Source of the DNA: Diplonema japonicum
Taxonomy: Eukaryota; Euglenozoa; Diplonemea; Diplonemida; Diplonemidae
Direction: 5' to 3'
NCBI GenBank assembly: GCA_964019335.1
Contig: OZ025670.1
Coordinates: forward strand, 248,001 to 312,000
Length of the DNA: 64,000 nt
A program made the translations under genes and the position numbers. This document shows positions 1-9,511 of the stretch, in pieces. The notes under the pieces are model-generated. The model was not told the DNA's origin, made no database searches, and saw only the letters and a program-made list of their open reading frames with translations. The number at the start of each line of letters is the position of its first letter. The stretch's first letter is position 1.

Positions 1-1
1 A

Positions 2-783
2 AGACACAGAAGAGAAGCCCTTCTTACTGCTGCTGGTCCGGCTTCTGTTCCCGTTAGTCCTGTTGCCGCGCCTGGTGCTTCTGTTCCCGTTAGTCCTGTT
101 GCCGCGTCTGGTGCTTCTGTTGTTGCCGGTCCTGTGGTTTCTGTTGCCGGTCCCGAAACCTTCACAGATTGCAAAATCAGCAATGCTAGAGGTTGACAAA
201 AGGACAAAGATTATGCGTCCTTTTATTCCTGCCTAGAGTGTCGAGGCTTACCGCAAGCTAACAGAAGCCACAATCCGGGCAGGGTTTGCTTACCTTTTTA
301 ACGATCTCCCACCCGGGTCTGCATCCGTGCCCCCGCCCACTGAGGACGTTCCTGCACCCTCGCCTGGCCCTCCGCCCCCGCCTTCCGAGGTCGGGCAGAA
401 GTGCTGGATGCAGATGCAGGAGTTGACCCGATGGAGATTGATCCATTGGAGCCATTGGGACTGTCAGTCGACCGGAACCAGCACCCGAAGACCCGGATGT
501 GCAGCAGGCTGGCCATTTCTGATGCGCCTTCTTCTGACGAAGAAGCAGAAGAAGAAGAAGAAATGCCTGACCAAGAAGTTTAGTCCTAAGACTAAGCCGG
601 GTGACCCCAAGCCAGCGAACAACGTGACGAGGGTGCCCTGCCCCAACTGCAGCGCAACCCTCAAGCAGGTTAGAAAGGAGAGACCAGGGTGGGAGTGCAC
701 GTAATGCTCTGGTGAGCATGACATGAGCACCCGCGGGGCTATGCGACTATGTGGTGTGCTACGTGTAGGACTGGGCAATAGTG
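2..783 (+). pseudogene. Decayed coding remnant with peptide repeats and zinc-ribbon cysteines
   Basis: A frame open from the window edge to a stop at 194-196 encodes an Ala/Ser/Pro/Val-rich segment with a 12-residue unit (A-S-V-P-V-S-P-V-A-A-P/S-G) repeated about twice. Coding-like peptide then continues in a second frame (about 170-400, with a TAG near 231), in a third (401-583, acidic, ending in a Glu run), back to the second (585-704, with CPNC), and finally in another frame ending WCATCRTGQ before a stop near 780. Together the pieces would supply CxxC pairs of a zinc ribbon. The repeated frame changes and stops argue for a broken gene, possibly from a mobile element, rather than spliced exons, because no convincing GT-AG junctions join the pieces. 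Family unknown. Confidence 0.5.
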
Positions 784-1219
784 AACTAGAATTGCGGTAA
801 TACCACCCCCCCCCGGTTTGTTTTTGTCTTGGGATTATATATTTTTAGGGATATTTTCCGGTATTTTTTTTGTAAATTTTATGTTCTGTTTTAATGGTGT
901 TCTGTAGATATTATGTACCTTTTTCGAATTTTTTGCCCAATTTGGGACTTTTCACATAAACAATATAAGTACAAATCCGGTATTTTTTTTTTGTAACAAA
1001 TTAAAAATTTAAAAAAAAAAAAAGAAGGTTTGTTTTTTCGAGTTCTTCTCAAAGGGGGGAAAAAAAAAGCATGAGGTATTCTTCTTGTCCCCCCCCCCCC
1101 CATTTTTCTTTGAAGTTTCGCTCTAAAAAAAAAAACACAAAAAAAAAAGGCATCCCTCACCTCCCCCTAGTTTTCTTTTTTATTTTTGTTTTTCCAAACA
1201 AAAAAAAAGAAGAAATAAA
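784..1219. other. Intergenic, homopolymer-rich
   Basis: No gene seen. Runs of C, T, A and G dominate. The segment ends in an A-rich stretch directly before the next ATG. Confidence 0.7.
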
Positions 1220-2914
1220 ATGGGATCCGAGAACACGTTCACGTTGAACATCAGTGTGACTCATGATGAGAAGAGGTACCTGGAGGACATAGAGGTCGAA
1301 GGGATTTTAGAGGACATGGTGAAAAGCTTGGTGAAAGCCCGTCCAGAGAAGGTAGAGACGTGGATGCGAGAATGGGACGGGACATCAGATACAACGAAAG
1401 CTGAAGAACGCCTGCCGGAATGGCGTGGCGAGACAAGGGGCTGGGAGGAGCTAGGGAGCGGGACTTACGGAAGGCTGTGGAGCGGTGTGGTAAACAACCA
1501 AAAGCTTCTGTTGGAAGAGGTGTCTGAGGAGTTCAAAAATCTTGTCCACGCATCTCAACCGTTTCCGAAAAACCCGTTTTTGCAAGATTTTTTAGGTTTC
1601 TACCACTCCGAAAATAAAATCTATTCCGCTGCAGCATTCCCAAGCTACACCACTGCCGATGTGTGGGTCTCCTCACTACCGCACAGGAACAAACTCCTCA
1701 CCCTCCACAACCTCCTCACCTTCACCAAAAACATCTCATCCGCTCTGTCAACATTGCATGACCATTGCCTGACACATCACTTTGTTTGCTTGAACAACAT
1801 TTACTTAAACTCTGAAGGGAGCTTTATTCTGTGGGATCCCGGCTTAGAAGCACGTGTTAAGAACCTTCCGAAAAAGGCATTCTCAGAAGATGTGAAGGGA
1901 TTGCAACGGTGTGTCGAGCAGATTGTACAATACAACCAAGGCCCTGCACTGCTAACGAATTGTCCTGAGGAGTTTCTAGAGGTGGTCGAAACCCGTGGTG
2001 AACGTGTAACGGCAATGAGCATCTTACAGAAAGCGGAATCGATCAAAGAGGTGGTCACACAAATCGGTATTGTAACGTCGGAAAATTTCGAAAATCTCGA
2101 GCTCCCTCCTCCCAGTGTAGGGCTGTCCTTTGTAGAGTACAATGCCCCAAGGTTGCAGAGAGAGTTTGCGTCGCTGCTAGCACAGCGTGTTTCGCTTAAC
2201 GTAGATCTGCTGTCGTATTCAGAAGCTGCAGAAACCTCTGAAGAAGTCTTAGAACATCTCGGGGAAGCATTGCTGAACAACAAAAAATGTGTTAAACTAT
2301 CAGTGGCATCCAACACACCGGTAAGCAGCGGCAGTCTTTCCACAGAGTTATTTGTCAGAGCGCTGTCCCGTGAAACGTGTCTTCGTGAGCTTCACATCAC
2401 CGGTGTGAGCTTCTGTCAAGATGCTGTACAAACTATCTTGCAAGAAACAGCGGGTTTGTTTAAGATTTCTTTTGTTTCGAGTAAGTTGCCAAATTGTATC
2501 ACCGGAGTACTACCGTTGTCGTGCTTGACCGATATTGTGTTGTCAAACTGTCGGCTTGAAGATGGTGCTTTGACCGCATTTTTTTCATCACTTTCTAGTC
2601 CTGCCTCCAGGTTGCGGAGTCTTGATTTGTCTTTTAATTGTTTGACCGGACGTACGGGTGTCCTTGTTGCCTCTGCTCTGCACACCAACACATCTCTCAC
2701 TGAACTGTATTTGAAGGGGAACGCGTTGCAGGATGCCGCGGCCGTTGCTATTTCCGATGTTTTGTATGAGAATGACATGTTGAGTGTGTTAGACCTCAGG
2801 ATGAACGGGCTGACGTTGGCGTCCGTGAAGCGGCTGATCGGGTCCTTGGAATGCCGACCTCATGTCAGTAGATATTACACCGAAGGACTGTTTTACTTCG
2901 AGCTGCTGAAGTGA
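1220..2914 (+). CDS. RII/DPY30-like dimerisation motif, pseudokinase and leucine-rich repeats
   Basis: The 564-residue protein is encoded by one exon. Residues about 19-52 resemble an RIIa/DPY-30 docking-dimerisation helix pair (YLEDIEVEGILEDMVKSL followed by RPEKVETWM). Residues about 75-260 follow a protein-kinase layout with a glycine loop GSGTYG, but the HRD loop reads HHFVCLNNIYL and the DFG position reads WDPG, so catalytic Asp residues are absent. Residues about 340-560 contain leucine-rich repeats of the ribonuclease-inhibitor style (LRSLDLSFN, LTELYLKGN, LSVLDLRMN). RII-like motifs commonly dock axonemal scaffolds, so a flagellar scaffold role is inferred. The ATG follows an A-rich leader. 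Confidence 0.7.
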   Translation: MGSENTFTLNISVTHDEKRYLEDIEVEGILEDMVKSLVKARPEKVETWMREWDGTSDTTKAEERLPEWRGETRGWEELGSGTYGRLWSGVVNNQKLLLEEVSEEFKNLVHASQPFPKNPFLQDFLGFYHSENKIYSAAAFPSYTTADVWVSSLPHRNKLLTLHNLLTFTKNISSALSTLHDHCLTHHFVCLNNIYLNSEGSFILWDPGLEARVKNLPKKAFSEDVKGLQRCVEQIVQYNQGPALLTNCPEEFLEVVETRGERVTAMSILQKAESIKEVVTQIGIVTSENFENLELPPPSVGLSFVEYNAPRLQREFASLLAQRVSLNVDLLSYSEAAETSEEVLEHLGEALLNNKKCVKLSVASNTPVSSGSLSTELFVRALSRETCLRELHITGVSFCQDAVQTILQETAGLFKISFVSSKLPNCITGVLPLSCLTDIVLSNCRLEDGALTAFFSSLSSPASRLRSLDLSFNCLTGRTGVLVASALHTNTSLTELYLKGNALQDAAAVAISDVLYENDMLSVLDLRMNGLTLASVKRLIGSLECRPHVSRYYTEGLFYFELLK

Positions 2915-3013
2915 AAAAAAAAATTTTTTTTTTTGTGTTCCCTCACCCGTTTCCCCCCCCTGGCTTACTTCATCACAGTGTTTTTAAAAAAAAAAAAAAG
3001 AAGAAGAGAAAAA

Positions 3014-3580
3014 ATGAACATATTGGAAGAGCAGCTCGACGCGGAGCGTGACATCGACTTCGCGCCACTTGTGCAGCTGAAGAGGGAGGCGTATGGGGAC
3101 AGTGCTACACCGGATTCTGCTTTCGAGCTTGCAATGGTCTTGATTAAGGAAGGTTCGCCATCGGCTTTGGAGGAAGGTGTTAGCCTGTTGGAAATGCTTT
3201 CAGTTGGATTGCTTGAGACAGCACCACAGGAAACAGCACGGCAGCTTGGGTACACCGGCAGGACAGGAGGGGGAAGGAGCGGAGACACTGAAGAGGAGAG
3301 GCTACTGCTGCATTATTACTACTTTATCGCACTGGCGAAATACAAGCAGAAGGAGCTCTCCAGCAGCATCGCGTGTTGCAAGAAGATTCTGAAACTGAAA
3401 CCAAACAACCATCAGGTGTGACGGGAAGGAAAAAAAAAAAAAAAAAAACAGGTACAATCCCTGCTCTCCCTTGCGAGCCGCAAAAATGAAGAGGAGCTTA
3501 TCAAAACTGGTATCCTTGCTGGCATTGCCACCACCGCTCTGGGAATCGGGATACTTGTCCTCAAAGGACGGAAAAAATAA
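3014..3580 (+). CDS. FIS1: Mitochondrial fission protein FIS1, two exons
   Basis: Exons 3014-3415 and 3452-3580 flank a 36-nt GT-AG intron that is mostly A, giving 176 residues. Exon 1 carries the TPR-like bundle seen in Fis1, with the second repeat around YYFIALAKYKQKELSSSI and the Fis1-like KPNNHQ before the junction. Exon 2 restores the reading frame to VQSLLSL and then supplies a C-terminal membrane anchor (about residues 155-171) with a short basic tail GRKK. This is the classic tail-anchored layout, placing the protein on the outer mitochondrial or peroxisomal membrane, where Fis1 proteins take part in organelle division. The length is close to the family norm (about 150). Without the intron the protein would lose its anchor. 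Confidence 0.85.
3416..3451 (+). other. 36-nt micro-intron of FIS1
   Basis: The intron begins GTGTGACGGG, consists largely of A, and ends ACAG. Removing it joins two phase-0 exons and restores the Fis1 C-terminus. Confidence 0.8.
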
Positions 3581-3910
3581 AATGAAGGAGGAAAAAAGAA
3601 AAAGAGAGCACACGAGAACGAGGACGAGAAAAAAAAACAAACACACGGAGTACCCCCCCCACCCTATCCTGGGGGGGAAACTGAAATTAAAAAAGAGGTT
3701 TAAAAAAAAAAAAAGGTGTATTGAGATACTCCATGATACCTTTCCCTCTCCCTTTTTTTTTTTTTTTAAATCTTTTTGCAAACATGCACGGATCAAAAAA
3801 AAAAAAAAATCATATAACAGTCCCTCCACCCACTAGAATATGATCGCGAGCAGACTCCGGTAATAAATAAAAAAAAGAATATAAAAGAAAAAAAAGGGGG
3901 TGAAGGAGAA
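3581..3910. other. Intergenic, purine-rich and homopolymeric
   Basis: No gene seen. A, C and T runs; ends with a purine-rich stretch before the casein kinase ATG. Confidence 0.6.
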
Positions 3911-4595
3911 ATGTCCAAGGGGAATGAGGGCGCTGTGGGCAAAGCGTTCAGGGACACGTTGGTGGGGGGCAAGTTTAAGGTCGGGAAAAAAATTGGGGCT
4001 GGGAGCTTCGGGGAAATCTATAACGCGCAGAATGAAACCACAGGGGAGATGCTAGCGATGAAGCTAGAGATGAGCAGCGCAAAATACCCCCAACTGGTCA
4101 ATGAAGCAATTGTATACAAAACGCTCAACGCTAACGGTTCCCGTGTTGGGATTCCAAGACTGCACTGGTACGGAACGGAGGGCGAGTACAATATAATGAT
4201 AATAGACCTGCTAGGGCCGTCCTTAGAAGACCTGTTTACCTTTTGCCGAAGGAAGTTTTCGGTCAAAACGGTACTCCTCCTTGCAGACCAGATGCTGCAA
4301 AGGATCGAACTGCTGCACAGGCACAACTACATACACCGGGACATAAAGCCTGATAATTTTCTGCTGGGTTTGGGGAAGTGTGGACACATAGTGTACTCGG
4401 TGTGGATTGTGGGAAGGAAGGGAAAAAAAAAAAAAAGAAAAAAAAAAAAAAAAAAAAGATCGACCTTGGGCTCGCAAAGCGATACTACAACCACAACCAC
4501 CACATCCCTTATAGGGAAGGGAAGAGTCTTGCCGGGACTGCCCGATATGTGTCCATTAACACACATGCTGGTTATGAGCAGGTAAGGAAAGGGGG

Positions 4596-4639
<44 letters not shown>

Positions 4640-5178
4640 AAGAGATGACATCGAGAGCATCGGTTACGTTTTGCTGTACTTCTTGAGAGGAGGCCTTCCT
4701 TGGCAAAATGTAAAGGCGGCGACGAAAAAGGAGAAATATGACCAAATCAGGTTTGCCGGAGAGATTTTTTTTTTAAACATAACATGTCCCCCCCTTTTTT
4801 TTTTGCAGTAAAAAGAAAAGCACCTATTCTGTTGAGAAGCTGTGCCTTGGGCTACCTAACGAGTTTGCGTATTACATCAACTATGCTAGATCTTTGAAGT
4901 TTGAGGTGTGTTGTGGGGAGAAAAAAAAAAGGAAAAAAAAAAAAAAAAGGATGTTCCTGCTTACCAGAAGCTGCGAGACATGCTCAGAAAACTTTACGAG
5001 ACATATAGTCAAGTATGCACAAAAAGAAAAAAAAAAAAAAGAAAGAAAAAAAAAAAAAAAAACACAGCAAGTAGATTACGAGTACGACTGGATACTTCTG
5101 AAACAGAAATTAAAATTAGATGTGACGCAGAACGCTATGAGCAAAGCTGGGAAGCAACGTTCTGAGACTCGCAGTTGA
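3911..5178 (+). CDS. Casein kinase 1 family protein kinase, six exons
   Basis: Exons 3911-4399, 4459-4581, 4635-4750, 4809-4905, 4950-5012 and 5068-5178 give 332 residues in one frame. Visible kinase features are the glycine loop GAGSFGEIY, the lysine strand LAMKLEM, the catalytic loop [13 protein letters not shown], and the activation segment starting [10 protein letters not shown] (DLG instead of DFG). CK1 hallmarks follow: [20 protein letters not shown] and [13 protein letters not shown]1 enzymes are Ser/Thr kinases in trafficking, clock and flagellar signalling; the isoform cannot be told. The five introns are 59, 53, 58, 44 and 55 nt, mostly A- or T-runs, and every junction falls at a conserved CK1 position, which supports the model strongly. 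Without splicing the frame ends soon after the catalytic loop. Confidence 0.9.
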
Positions 5179-5498
5179 AAAAAACGATGAATGACGAAGA
5201 GGAAACAAAATAAAATAAGAAAAGGATGAAATTTCTGCAGCCCCTCCCCTCTTCTTATTTCTGTATCTGAAGGAATGAAAGAAGGGAGAGAGAAAAGGGG
5301 GGGAAGCTCAGAAAAAGATGAAGGGGGGAGGAGGGGGTGCGAATTGAATTTAAAATTTGAAAAAATATTAAAAAAGAGGAAGAAAAAAAAAAAGAGCAGC
5401 AAATAATAAAAAAAAAAAATAGAACAAAATGAAGAGGGGTGAAGAGAGAGAAGGAGCCCCTTCCCCCCCTTCCTTGTATCTTCGTCCGGAAAAAAAAA
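5179..5498. other. Intergenic, A-rich
   Basis: Long purine-rich tract with no supported gene. It leads into the tentative small gene at 5499. Confidence 0.5.
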
Positions 5499-6001
5499 AT
5501 GTCAAACACACTACTTTGTGTACAGGAAAAAAAAAAGAAAAAAAAAAAAAAAGTGTTTGGCCAATTTTAATCCGGACGAACTATATATTGTTAACTGTTG
5601 GACTGTTGCGGCCTTCTTAACAGGCCGAATACGACTTCGCACAAGGTGGGTACGGTACCGTGTCGAATTTACCTATATATTTTTTTTTTGTTTTTTTTTT
5701 TTGTATCCTTTTCCCCCCCCCGGCTTCCCACTTCCCGTGGTTGCCTGAGTAGGCCCACTTAATCCCGCACTACACAAGTGGTACTTTTTTTTTCCCCTGC
5801 TTTGTCATACACTCCATTACCCCCCCCCCCCCCCCCCCCAGAACTGAAACCGTAAAAAAAGTTTTTTTGCCACGATAAAACCGTATTTTTTCAACAACCC
5901 CCCCCCCCCCCCCCCCCCCCAGGACCCTCCCTTTACGTACCTGCTTTGCAGGCATCTGTCATGGTGCGCTGGAATTTGTGAGAAATTGGCTTTTTTTGTA
6001 G
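5499..6001 (+). CDS. Tentative small protein gene with a 10-nt microexon
   Basis: A consistent frame can be assembled from exons 5499-5519, 5554-5649, 5753-5777, 5842-5851 and 5923-6001, giving 76 residues. All four introns (34, 103, 64 and 71 nt) are GT-AG; two end in C-runs plus AG, one is an A-run, one starts T-rich. The translated pieces look protein-like (for example FNPDELYIVNCWTVAAFL, then CFAGICHGALEFVRNW near the end) with a moderately hydrophobic stretch. No family is recognised. The model rests on frame continuity and splice signals only; other junction choices give stops. A transcript would decide it. Confidence 0.4.
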
Positions 6002-6086
6002 GAATGAAAAAAAAAGAAAACAAAGAGAGAAGCAAAAAAAAAAGGAGCAAATGTCATTCGGGCGGGTGGGGGGGGGGGGGGGGGGT

Positions 6087-6118
6087 CCGAGTTCCGATCT
6101 GTTGTCGGAACAACTCGG
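6087..6118. repeat. GC-rich hairpin
   Basis: CCGAG (6087-6091) and TTCCGA (6092-6097) pair with TCGGAA (6105-6110) and CTCGG (6114-6118), leaving a 7-nt loop and a 3-nt bulge. It lies just after a G-run in otherwise low-complexity DNA (6002-6419), where no gene is supported. Function unknown. Confidence 0.5.
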
Positions 6119-6419
6119 TCCGGTTGTCTTAAAAAAAAAAGTTGGGGCACGTGGTGCGGTGATCCTTTTTTATATCCCCTCTCTTTTTTTTACCCCCTCT
6201 TTTGCATTAAGAGGCCATATGAATACAAAAAAAAAAGAAAAAAGAAACTCTTTTTTGTAGCAACAAATAAGAAAAAGAAAGGTAGAACACACAAACCATC
6301 ACCAATCCCCCCCCCCCCCCCCCCACCTTTTGTTTTGGTTTCTTTTTCTTTTCTTTTAAAAATTCTTCTTCCAACCGGGATATAAATGGACCAAAGCGTG
6401 GGGGGGGGGAGAGGGGGAA

Positions 6420-7121
6420 ATGGACCGTGAGGAGGAAATAATTGCATGCAGTTTTTGCTTTTCGAAGAGCGACAGAGGCGATATGATATCCCCGTGTTCC
6501 TGCAAGGGGTCCTTGAAGTGGGTGCACCGAACCTGCTTGGATCGGTGGCGGCAGCACGCCTCCGATGTGAGTAGGTGCCCAACATGCAAATATGTGTATA
6601 AAACTGAGCCCGCTGGCATGGTAAGGTGGATGGCTGCAGTATTGAACGAGTTTCGGAGGTGTGCAGTTGTAATAATTTTATTTGAAGGCTCCAGTGAGGT
6701 AGCTGAGTGGGTAGCGAAATATGCCACAGACGTCCTTGGGTACAGCGGTATCTCAGAGGTCCCAGAAGGGAGGATTTTCCAGTCCGTGTTTACTAGCGCC
6801 GCACACCATTTTGCCCAACAGCTGTTACTCCGTACCATCTCCAGAGTCACGCGGGGGTCGTTTCCTCTTGTTGACGATATCATAGAACCTGTTACTCTCC
6901 CAGCCGTCCTGTGCTCTGCACGCCAGGGTATCACCATGCTCTGCCTGCGCCAGTGCCTCCCGACCCATGGCCGTGATTTCGACACCTTCTTTTCCTTTAA
7001 TTATCTAGCCACGCTGCCTGTCATTTTAAGACGGCTTGTGTTGCAAAGCTACCAGAGAATCCTCAACGAGGCCACCAACAACCTGCTTATCCTCGAATGC
7101 GAGACGGTGTCTGACACTTGA
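6420..7121 (+). CDS. RING-CH (MARCH-type) zinc-finger protein
   Basis: Single-exon, 233 residues. The N-terminus holds a C4HC3 RING-CH finger: CSFC, then CSCKGSLKWVHRTCLDRW, then CPTC (residues about 10-59). RING-CH domains bind E2 enzymes and act as ubiquitin ligases, usually at membranes. The remaining about 170 residues have only moderate hydrophobic stretches and no clear transmembrane pair, so membrane attachment is uncertain. A second RING-CH gene lies at 28684-29514; the two share the finger but little else. The ATG follows a purine-rich GAGAGGGGGAA leader. Confidence 0.75.
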   Translation: MDREEEIIACSFCFSKSDRGDMISPCSCKGSLKWVHRTCLDRWRQHASDVSRCPTCKYVYKTEPAGMVRWMAAVLNEFRRCAVVIILFEGSSEVAEWVAKYATDVLGYSGISEVPEGRIFQSVFTSAAHHFAQQLLLRTISRVTRGSFPLVDDIIEPVTLPAVLCSARQGITMLCLRQCLPTHGRDFDTFFSFNYLATLPVILRRLVLQSYQRILNEATNNLLILECETVSDT

Positions 7122-7125
7122 CACT

Positions 7126-7176
<51 letters not shown>

Positions 7177-7255
7177 TATATATATATATAGCAAACTTAA
7201 CAAAAAGGTAATCGTGTGGGGCGCAATACAAAAAGGAAAAAAAAAAAGAAAAAAA

Positions 7256-9070
7256 ATGTCGGATACATGGGTAGAGAAGGGTCCTACAGCACCACTGTCA
7301 ACCGAAAAATCAAGAGAAGTATGGGGAGGGTGTTTTTTTTTTTTAAAAAAAAATTAAAAAAAAAAAACAAAATTTATTTTTTTTTCAATAGTCCCTAACC
7401 CCGTTTACCGAAAGATACGAAACGCTGATCGAGACGACGAAGGAGACGAAGGAGGACAGCCAGCTCCGTGAGAGAGTCCTGGCATGGGTCGACGACATCG
7501 TGAAGAAGTGGGTCGTCGCCGAGGCCACGAACAAAGGGTTCAGACCGGAAGACGCAAAGAGCATCGGGGGCAGGATCTTCTCCTTCGGGTCCTACCGTCT
7601 AGGCGTGCACGGCCCAGGAGCGGACATCGACACTTTAGTGTTAACACCGAGACACGTTTCACGCGAAGAATTCTTCAACACTTTACAAGACGAGCTTAAA
7701 GCATCACCTAGAGTAACAGAGCTTGTAGGTGTACCAGACGCAGCAACACCTTTGATCAAGCTCAAAGTGGACGGCATCAGCCTCGACTTGCTATTTGCAT
7801 CGTTGGATGTAAACAGTATTCCAAACGATTTCGAGGTTCTAGCCGACAGCGTACTAAAGGGCGTCGACCAGCAAACACAACGATCCTTGAACGGAACCCG
7901 TGTGGCTACACAAATGCTGAAATGTGTTCCAAATGTTCACGTTTTTCGATCCGTTCTCCGAGGAATTAAGAAATGGGCTCAAAACCGCGGTGTGTACGGA
8001 AATGTATACGGATATCCAGGGGGCGTCGCCTGGGCGATTTTAGTAGCAAGAGTGTGTCAGTTGTACCCGAACATGTCTTCGGGCGAGGTTTTTCTGAAAT
8101 TTTTCGCGTTTCACAAGAACTGGTGGAAACCCGATCCTGATATGAATAAATCGCCAAACAACCCGGTGTACCTCCAGTCAACGCTTGACATCGGTGAGAA
8201 TAAATACGGTTTCAAAATATGGAACAGAAGGGTTCACCAGGAAGACAGACGCGACACCTTCCCCATCATCACACCGTGCTACCCGGCCATGAACGCTTGT
8301 TACAACGTGTCTATCCCTACACTCCGTGTCATGTGTGGAGAATTCGAGCGGGCTGTAATGCTGATTAACGAGTCTGGTCCGGACCATGAAAACCTGTCAT
8401 TTACCGAACTGATGCAGCCTGTTGATTTTTTCAAGAAATACACCACGTATCTTAAGATAATCGCTGGTTCGTCAGATCTTGAAAATGGTCGGCGTTGGGC
8501 CGGGTTTGTTGAGTCTCGCCTACGCCGGCTTCTCATCCAGTTGAACTTGATACAAGGTTTGCGTGTACATCTTCTTCCCAAGGAATTCTGCCTTGACATC
8601 CCTTCCGAGTCCCATCCGGAAGAAGCTGTCTCCCATGTGTGGTTTATCGGGTTAGATACTTCTCTGTTGACCAAGCGGGACATCCCTCTAGACACGGCGT
8701 GGAATGTTTATTTAAGTCACATCACGGGGCCTACTGTGAAGTTCGAACGGAGTCCTGGTATGTTCGAGCCGCGGCTTGTCATCATCAAGCGAAAAGATTT
8801 GCCCACCGAGGCAGGATTTGCGTTGTCGCCGGAGGATATCACAGACATCTCAAGGTTGTTGGTGCAGCATAAGAAGGAGCGGAAAAAGAGAAAGCGACTG
8901 TCGGAACAACAAGAAGCTGCGAAACCGCCCGATTCCCCTGCATTCCGGCCAACCTGCGACGTTCCTGAAATTGACGCGCCGAAGGTATGTTACAAGGGAG
9001 GGAGGATAAAAAAAAATGATAGGCATCGGCAACACCATCACCGAAAAAGCGAGCGAGCACACCGAGAAAG

Positions 9071-9121
<51 letters not shown>

Positions 9122-9168
9122 AGAAATCCCTCACCGATCAACTCATTGCTGATGCATATGGGTTTTAG
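7256..9168 (+). CDS. Nuclear poly(A) polymerase, four exons
   Basis: Exons 7256-7318, 7392-8984, 9023-9070 and 9124-9168 give 582 residues; introns are 73, 38 and 53 nt. The nucleotidyltransferase signature GSYRLGVHGPGADIDTL (from about residue 87) carries two catalytic Asp, and ISLDLLFAS (about residue 153) the third. The central domain and the RNA-binding domain follow the canonical eukaryotic PAP order, for example KFFAFHKNWWKPDP and MNACYNVSIPTLRVM. The C-terminal exons add a basic nuclear-localisation-like segment (PSPKKRASTPRKK). It adds poly(A) to pre-mRNA 3' ends in the nucleus. Splicing out intron 3, largely a T-run ending in GCAG, is needed to avoid a Phe-run. Length agrees with the family. 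Confidence 0.9.
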
Positions 9169-9511
9169 TCCTAACCAACAAATGAATTTTTTTTTTTTTG
9201 CCTTTTCTTTGGGGAAAAAAAAAACAATACGGAGAGAGATGCAGGGAGAGATAAAAGAGAAAGAGCAACTTTTTAAAATTAGTTGCCACAACAAAATGCC
9301 GCGACTGTTGTCGCTGGTATGGAAGAGAGAGAGAGGGGGGAAGGGGGAGGGGGAGGGGGGGGGGGGGGGGGGGGGTGGAAAGGATGGGGTGAATATCCCC
9401 CCTTTTTTTCATGTTTTTTTTTCTTCTTCTTCTCTTTGTTGCTTTTTGCCTTATTTCTCAGAAAAAAAGAAGAATCAATAGGATATTAAAAAAAAAAAAA
9501 AAAAAAAAAAA
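9169..9511. other. Intergenic, homopolymer-rich
   Basis: No gene seen. Contains a G-run near 9330-9380, T- and A-runs, and ends in an A-run of about 25 directly before the next ATG. Confidence 0.6.

Noticed and set aside
2-180. CRISPR or satellite array
   Set aside because: The repetition is a short coding repeat of two to three units in a protein frame, with no spacers; no other CRISPR-like pattern exists in the window.
1801-2343. Long open frames on the - strand opposite real genes (also for example 12355-13113, 16461-16844, 59595-60335)
   Set aside because: They lie antisense to well-supported + genes, show Ser/Leu-rich shadow composition and contain no domains.
4378-4686. Lys-rich open frames within the casein kinase gene
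   Set aside because: They arise from translating A-run introns; the spliced model restores all CK1 motifs.
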